Part shown: in pieces, positions 5,385-9,092 of the stretch | Layout: each line of letters opens with the position of its first letter | Numbering within the stretch: position 1 is the first letter of the stretch | Source of the DNA: Phycisphaera sp. | Lineage (GTDB): Bacteria; Planctomycetota; Phycisphaerae; Phycisphaerales; Phycisphaeraceae | Assembly: GCA_029287335.1 (NCBI GenBank) | Contig: JARFRI010000056.1 | Location: forward strand, 1-9,092 | Direction of reading: 5' to 3' | Length of the DNA stretch: 9,092 nucleotides | Program-made: the position numbers and the translations under genes | The notes under the pieces: model-generated | Databases searched by the model: none | Told to the model about the DNA's origin: nothing | Seen by the model: only the letters and a program-made list of their open reading frames with translations

Positions 5385-6641
5385 ATGTCAGACACGACAT
5401 CCGCAAATATGGACACCATCATCGGCCGACTGGTCGTTGAGAAAGGCCTGGCGACCCAAGGCGAGGTCGATCAATGCTTGATGCTGACCGAGTCGGCGGC
5501 ACACGATGGCAAAGATGTCGGCGGCTTAGCGGGCGTGCTCGTGACGCAGGGCGTGGTCACTAAGGCTCAGATCAGACGCCTCGAGCCCGAACTCGATGAG
5601 CAAAAATCCAACCGACAGATCCCCGGCTACCAGATGCTCTCCAAGCTCGGGGCCGGCGCGATGGCGACGGTCTACAAAGCCAAGCAGCTCAGCCTCGATC
5701 GCATCGTCGCGATCAAGGTCCTGCCGCAGAAGCACAGCAACGACCCCAACTTTATTCAAAGGTTCTACGACGAGGGCAAGGCCGCGGCCAAGCTCAACCA
5801 CCCCAACATCGTCGGGGCCTATGACGTTGGCCAGGCCGGCGAGTACCACTACTTCGTCATGGAGTACGTCGATGGCCGAACGGTCTACGACGATATCGCA
5901 AGCAAAGGTGCCTACCGCGAAGCCGAAGCGTTGAAGATCACAACAAAAGTCGCCGAGGCGCTTAGTCACGCACACGACCAAGGCTTCATCCACCGGGATG
6001 TCAAACCCAAAAACATCATGATCACTAGTGATGGCACGGTGAAGCTGGCGGACATGGGCCTGGCCCGCGCGGTCAGCGACCGCGAAGCCGCCGAGGCCGA
6101 AGCGGGCAAAGCCTATGGCACGCCTTACTACATCAGCCCCGAACAGATCCGCGGGGAGATCGAGATCGACTTCCGCGCCGACATCTACGCCTTGGGCGCG
6201 ACGGCCTACCACATGGTCACCGGCCGGGTGCCCTACGAAGGGGCCAACCCCTCGGCCGTGATGCGCAAGCACCTCAGCGAAGAGCTCACCCCGCCGGACC
6301 ATATCAACGAGAGCCTGTCCTCGGGCTTCTCAGAGATCATCGAGATCTGTATGGCCAAGTCGCCCAAGAAGCGTTACGGCACGACCGAAGACCTGCTGCA
6401 CGATCTACAGGCTGTCAGCCGAGGCGAACAGCCGGTGATCGCTCGGAAGCTGGTCGATTTGTCTGCCCTCATGGACATCGAGCCAGACGACGCCGACATG
6501 GTTCCCGTGCAATCAATGGGCAATTTGGCGGGCGGTAACAACGCTCAACTGACCGATCAGCCGCTGTTTTGGATCGCCATGCTTGAGGGTGCGGCGATCA
6601 TCGTGCTCATCGCCATCCTGGTGATCTCGCTGGCTGGTTAA
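5385..6641 (+). CDS. Ser/Thr protein kinase with C-terminal membrane anchor
   Basis: A 418-residue Hanks-type (PknB-like) kinase that transfers ATP phosphate to Ser/Thr of unknown substrates. Residues about 9-69 form a small helical domain with two repeats of the style 'GRLVVEKGLAT..EVDQCL / LAGVLVTQGVVTKAQIRRL', resembling the N-terminal domain of type II secretion ATPases (GspE-N-like); this match is by pattern only. The kinase domain covers about 82-345: glycine loop GAGAMATVYKA (89-99), ATP-binding Lys111 in VAIKVL, helix-C Glu130, catalytic HRDVKPKN (Asp205), metal-binding Asp223 in ADMGLA (DMG instead of DFG), and GTPYYISPEQ (245-254). A linker leads to one hydrophobic helix (about 394-416) ending two residues before the stop, so there is no extracytoplasmic sensor. 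The catalytic residues are all present, so it should be active. A start at 5337 would add 16 residues. It is divergent from the rsmB operon. Confidence 0.92.
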   Translation: MSDTTSANMDTIIGRLVVEKGLATQGEVDQCLMLTESAAHDGKDVGGLAGVLVTQGVVTKAQIRRLEPELDEQKSNRQIPGYQMLSKLGAGAMATVYKAKQLSLDRIVAIKVLPQKHSNDPNFIQRFYDEGKAAAKLNHPNIVGAYDVGQAGEYHYFVMEYVDGRTVYDDIASKGAYREAEALKITTKVAEALSHAHDQGFIHRDVKPKNIMITSDGTVKLADMGLARAVSDREAAEAEAGKAYGTPYYISPEQIRGEIEIDFRADIYALGATAYHMVTGRVPYEGANPSAVMRKHLSEELTPPDHINESLSSGFSEIIEICMAKSPKKRYGTTEDLLHDLQAVSRGEQPVIARKLVDLSALMDIEPDDADMVPVQSMGNLAGGNNAQLTDQPLFWIAMLEGAAIIVLIAILVISLAG

Positions 6642-6692
6642 CCACACGCAAACACATTGACGCCGGTCTATCGGTACAGTGAAGTGAACGCT

Positions 6693-6723
6693 CCACGGGG
6701 CTGTCGCATGACCGCTCACGTGG
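6693..6723 (+). promoter_or_regulatory. Stem-loop in the transaldolase leader
   Basis: CCACG (6693-6697) pairs with CGTGG (6719-6723), and inside it GGGC (6698-6701) pairs with GCTC (6714-6717) through one G-T pair, leaving one bulged A and a 12-nt loop. It sits in the 114-base gap between kinase and transaldolase, 20 bases before the ribosome binding site. No T tract follows, so it is not an obvious terminator; it could affect mRNA stability or translation. Confidence 0.25.
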
Positions 6724-6742
6724 CACACTGGCAAACTTACCC

Positions 6743-6748
6743 AAAGGA
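6743..6748 (+). promoter_or_regulatory. Ribosome binding site deciding the transaldolase start
   Basis: AAAGGA lies 7 bases before the ATG at 6756, a near-ideal arrangement. Longer in-frame starts (TTG at 6657, ATG at 6708) have nothing comparable and would add residues unlike the family. Confidence 0.65.
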
Positions 6749-6755
6749 CTCCACT

Positions 6756-7811
6756 ATGGCGACCGGCATCCAATCCCTCATCGAAACCGGCTCAAAGGTC
6801 TGGCTTGACTCTGTAGACCCCGACGAGGTCATCAAAAACAAAGCCATCGGCATCAGCGGCGCGACCTCCAACCCCATCATCATCTCAGGCCTCCTCGAGT
6901 CGGGCCGGTTCGATGACACCATGGCCTCCCTCATCACCGACGACATCAGCGACGAAGACCTCGCCTGGAAGATGACGCACCACCTGGTCAAGCAGGCGCA
7001 GGACGCTTTCCATGATGTCTGGCAAGAAACCAAAGGCGACAATGGCTGGGTCAGCTTCGAGCTCGACCCGCTCTTGGAGGATGTCGATAACCCGACGCCG
7101 CACGACGTGGCCGTCGCGACGTACATCAAGCTCGGCAAGCAGTGGGCCAAGGGCCACGACAACCGCATGATCAAGGTGCCGGCAACGGAAGCGGGCCTGG
7201 CCGCGCTTGAAGAGCTCGCCGCGGCGGGGATCACGCTCAACGTCACCCTGATCTTTTCAGAGCGGCAGTACCTCGCGGCACGCGACGCGATCTGGCGTGG
7301 CCGACAACGTTTTGGCCAGCTCGACAGCTTCAAGAGCGTCTACTCAATCTTCGTTTCCCGTGTCGATGTCTATACCGCCAAGCAACTGCCCGACCTTTCT
7401 GATGCGCTGCAGGGCAGGGTCGGCGTCATCAACGCCAAGCAGATCGGCATCGCCAACGAAGCGTTCTGGGCGGACAAGGGCCTGCCCCTGAAGCAGGAGA
7501 TGATCTTCGCCTCCACAGGTAAGAAGCTGGACTGGCAAGACGAGGACTACTACATCGCCGAGTTGGCCGGCAGCGACATCCTGACCAATCCGCCGGCGAC
7601 TAATGCGGCGATCGCGGACCTGGGCAAGACCTACACGGCAAGCTCAAGAAGCCTGCCCGATCAGGCGATGCTGGACGAATTCGAGCAGAAAGTGGATATC
7701 CCCAAGCTCGAATCGACGCTCATGGCCGAGGGCACCGAAAAGTTCGCGGACCCGCAAAAGAAGCTGATCCAGACCATCTCGGACAAGCGTGCGGAGCTGG
7801 CCAAGGGGTAA
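6756..7811 (+). CDS. tal: Transaldolase
   Basis: A 351-residue transaldolase of the longer Tal type found in mycobacteria and cyanobacteria. It moves a three-carbon dihydroxyacetone unit between sedoheptulose 7-phosphate and glyceraldehyde 3-phosphate in the non-oxidative pentose phosphate pathway, in the cytoplasm. Visible landmarks are WLDSV with Asp18, GATSNP (35-40), the Schiff-base Lys140 in [20 protein letters not shown] (161-168) with Asn162, SIFVSRVD (197-204) carrying the phosphate-binding Ser/Arg, [14 protein letters not shown], and ASTGKK (252-257) where relatives usually have ASTGTK. Full length for the family, no break. It lies 114 bases after the kinase, so read-through from the kinase promoter is possible; a TTGACG at 6657-6662 has no good -10 partner. 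Assignment is strong. Confidence 0.94.
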   Translation: MATGIQSLIETGSKVWLDSVDPDEVIKNKAIGISGATSNPIIISGLLESGRFDDTMASLITDDISDEDLAWKMTHHLVKQAQDAFHDVWQETKGDNGWVSFELDPLLEDVDNPTPHDVAVATYIKLGKQWAKGHDNRMIKVPATEAGLAALEELAAAGITLNVTLIFSERQYLAARDAIWRGRQRFGQLDSFKSVYSIFVSRVDVYTAKQLPDLSDALQGRVGVINAKQIGIANEAFWADKGLPLKQEMIFASTGKKLDWQDEDYYIAELAGSDILTNPPATNAAIADLGKTYTASSRSLPDQAMLDEFEQKVDIPKLESTLMAEGTEKFADPQKKLIQTISDKRAELAKG

Positions 7812-7839
7812 GCGTCGCCCGATTCCAATCCCGATGCTT
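7810..7839 (+). repeat. Stem-loop across the transaldolase stop codon
   Basis: AAGCGTCG (7810-7817) pairs with CGATGCTT (7832-7839), 8 pairs including one G-T, around a 14-nt loop. It begins in the TAA stop and ends in the -35 box of the next promoter candidate. No T run follows, so it would be a weak terminator at best; it may protect the mRNA 3' end. Confidence 0.3.
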
Positions 7840-7866
7840 GACCAAAACCCTGCTGGGCGTGATACT
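7838..7866 (+). promoter_or_regulatory. Sigma70-type promoter candidate for the lipoprotein gene
   Basis: TTGACC (7838-7843) and GATACT (7861-7866) are separated by exactly 17 bases; they match the consensus boxes at five and four of six positions. Transcription would start near 7873, giving a leader of about 65 bases to the ATG at 7940. The TTG of the -35 box happens to open a longer in-frame reading frame, which I take as accidental. Confidence 0.45.
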
Positions 7867-7926
7867 TACGGCTTCGGTGGACGGCCATGGGAATGCTCCC
7901 ATCGCCTTGCCACTTGCTCGATGGTC

Positions 7927-7930
7927 GGAG
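7927..7930 (+). promoter_or_regulatory. Ribosome binding site deciding the lipoprotein start
   Basis: GGAG lies 9 bases before the ATG at 7940. This start places a compact signal peptide at the very N terminus; the longer TTG start at 7838 would bury it behind 34 residues. Confidence 0.5.
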
Positions 7931-7939
7931 TACCTGCGC

Positions 7940-9079
7940 ATGCGTCTGATGACAGTTCAATGGTTGACGGTGGTGGCACTACTTGGATTCAGTGTCGGCT
8001 GTGCCTCGGGTGAAAAGGAAGAGGATCGTCAGAGCACGAGCTACTTCCAGAACACATCCAAGCCCATCGGCATGCTGATCGAGCCGACCCCCGCCAGCGA
8101 GATCGGCTATCGCCTTGGCTGGGCCTCCCCGGTCCAACTGCTCGAGGGCCAAGCGATCACCTCGGTCACCGTGCTGGGCGACATGGTCTTTGTCGTCGAA
8201 GACCCAAAGAACATCGTCACCGCCCTAAGCAGCGACAACGGCGAGCTGCTTTGGAAAGTCAACCTGGGCAGCGACATCGAGAGCATCTTTGCACCAAGTC
8301 GAGATGAAGATCAGATCTTTATTCATAGTGCCTCGCGCTTCTTTACCCTCAAGGCACGCACGGGCGAAGTCACCTCCGTCGCGCCGCTGCAGTCACCGGT
8401 AAGCTCCAAAGCGGTTTATGCGCCCGAGCAACGCCTGGCCATCATGTCCGGTACCAACGGCCTGGTCTTCGGGCACAGCGTCAATAGCAACTTCTCACGC
8501 TGGAGCTACCGACTGGCCAACCGCATCACCAACTCAGCGGTGCTCGCGGGCCAAGACGTCTTCGTCGTTGACTCGGGCGGCACCTACGCCATGCTCGAAA
8601 CCTCTACCGGCACCCCGCTTTGGCGTAACCGCGCGCTCGGCAAAGTCAGCACCGCGCCCGCCATCCAAGGCAGCGAGGTCATCCTCGCCAGTGAAGACGG
8701 CAAGCTCTACGCGCTAAACCGAACGACCGGCAGAGACACCTGGAAATACCTCGGTGCCGAGCAGAAGCTCACCGCTTCGCCCGTTGCGCTAGGCCGGCTC
8801 ATCATCCAGCCGTTGGTGCCTAACCCCGGCATCGTTGCGATCGATGCGATCAATGGCAAAGAGATCTGGCGCACCGACATCACCGCGACCCCCGTCCTCA
8901 CCCGACAACGCGACATGCTGCTCTACACCGACAACAAGATCATCTCCATTAACTTGGACGACGGCAGCGTCAATACCGAAGTGCCTACCAAAAAGGTGAT
9001 GACCGTCTTGCCGATCGGCGATGGCGGGCTCCTGCTCGTCAGCCCCGGCGGCCGACTGCTCAAACTCAGTCCACAGTGA
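7940..9079 (+). CDS. PQQ-type beta-propeller lipoprotein (BamB-like)
   Basis: A 379-residue predicted exported lipoprotein. The N terminus has a short signal peptide with the hydrophobic stretch WLTVVALLGFSVG (8-20) and Cys21 as probable lipid site; the lipobox SVGC is not ideal, as the -3 residue is Ser rather than Leu or Val. The rest is a beta-propeller of PQQ/WD40-like blades, seen as repeats of the form 'x-G-x-x-x-W': DNGELLWKV (99-107), TGEVTSV (141-147), STGTPLWR (222-229), TTGRDTWKY (262-270) and INGKEIWR (304-311), with alternating short beta strands between. Size and repeats recall BamB, the outer-membrane assembly lipoprotein, but many planctomycete proteins share this fold, so BamB function is only a possibility. 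No dehydrogenase residues for real PQQ binding were recognised. It has its own promoter candidate 128 bases after transaldolase. Confidence 0.85.
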   Translation: MRLMTVQWLTVVALLGFSVGCASGEKEEDRQSTSYFQNTSKPIGMLIEPTPASEIGYRLGWASPVQLLEGQAITSVTVLGDMVFVVEDPKNIVTALSSDNGELLWKVNLGSDIESIFAPSRDEDQIFIHSASRFFTLKARTGEVTSVAPLQSPVSSKAVYAPEQRLAIMSGTNGLVFGHSVNSNFSRWSYRLANRITNSAVLAGQDVFVVDSGGTYAMLETSTGTPLWRNRALGKVSTAPAIQGSEVILASEDGKLYALNRTTGRDTWKYLGAEQKLTASPVALGRLIIQPLVPNPGIVAIDAINGKEIWRTDITATPVLTRQRDMLLYTDNKIISINLDDGSVNTEVPTKKVMTVLPIGDGGLLLVSPGGRLLKLSPQ

Positions 9080-9092
9080 ATGAGCCGTCAGC
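9080..9092 (+). CDS. Possible start of a further gene, cut by the window edge
   Basis: An ATG follows the TGA of the lipoprotein gene directly and reads M-S-R-Q to the window end. Such stop-start contact is common in operons, but no ribosome binding site is clear and only four codons are visible, so this is a guess about position only. Confidence 0.2.

Noticed and set aside
5526..6302. Leftward open frame (258 codons) opposite the kinase
   Set aside because: Antisense shadow of the kinase catalytic domain, with no start signal or domain.
6657..6680. TTGACG with TACAGT as promoter for transaldolase
   Set aside because: The two boxes are only 12 bases apart, too close for sigma70; at 17 bases the sequence TGAAGT is a poor -10 box.

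Overview
The window is an ordinary-looking, gene-dense bacterial chromosome segment. Genes are roughly 60% GC by eye, with tight same-strand spacing. It looks like a planctomycete, possibly class Phycisphaerae: the serine/threonine kinase with an added N-terminal domain, the PQQ-type beta-propeller lipoprotein and the style of the RsmB and polyprenyl synthetase proteins all fit. This assignment is inference from protein style, not from a phylogenetic marker.

Layout. Positions 1-512 carry no convincing gene. They hold a probable rightward terminator (27-50) for a gene left of the window, several inverted repeats, and a probable leftward terminator (395-432). Positions 513-5098 are a compact four-gene leftward operon. 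In transcription order it encodes a long-chain polyprenyl diphosphate synthase, a PAS-GAF-receiver signalling protein, the 16S rRNA methyltransferase RsmB, and a bifunctional-nuclease-family (DUF151) protein. Gaps inside the operon are an 8-base overlap to about 28 bases. A divergent intergenic region (5099-5384) has a good rightward promoter candidate. Rightward genes follow: a membrane-anchored Ser/Thr protein kinase (5385-6641), a transaldolase (6756-7811) and a PQQ beta-propeller lipoprotein (7940-9079). A possible further reading frame starts at 9080.

How the parts relate. The leftward operon mixes isoprenoid/quinone side-chain synthesis, signalling and ribosomal RNA modification. The rightward genes cover phospho-signalling, the non-oxidative pentose phosphate pathway and an envelope lipoprotein. 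I see no mobile element, CRISPR array, tRNA, rRNA or recognisable defence system.

The most interesting observation is in the signalling protein. It appears to be a hybrid histidine kinase remnant: the phospho-acceptor histidine of the HisKA-like segment is replaced by glutamine and there is no ATPase domain, while the C-terminal receiver keeps all its key residues. The second is a kinase anchored by a transmembrane helix at its extreme C terminus, with no outside sensor domain.
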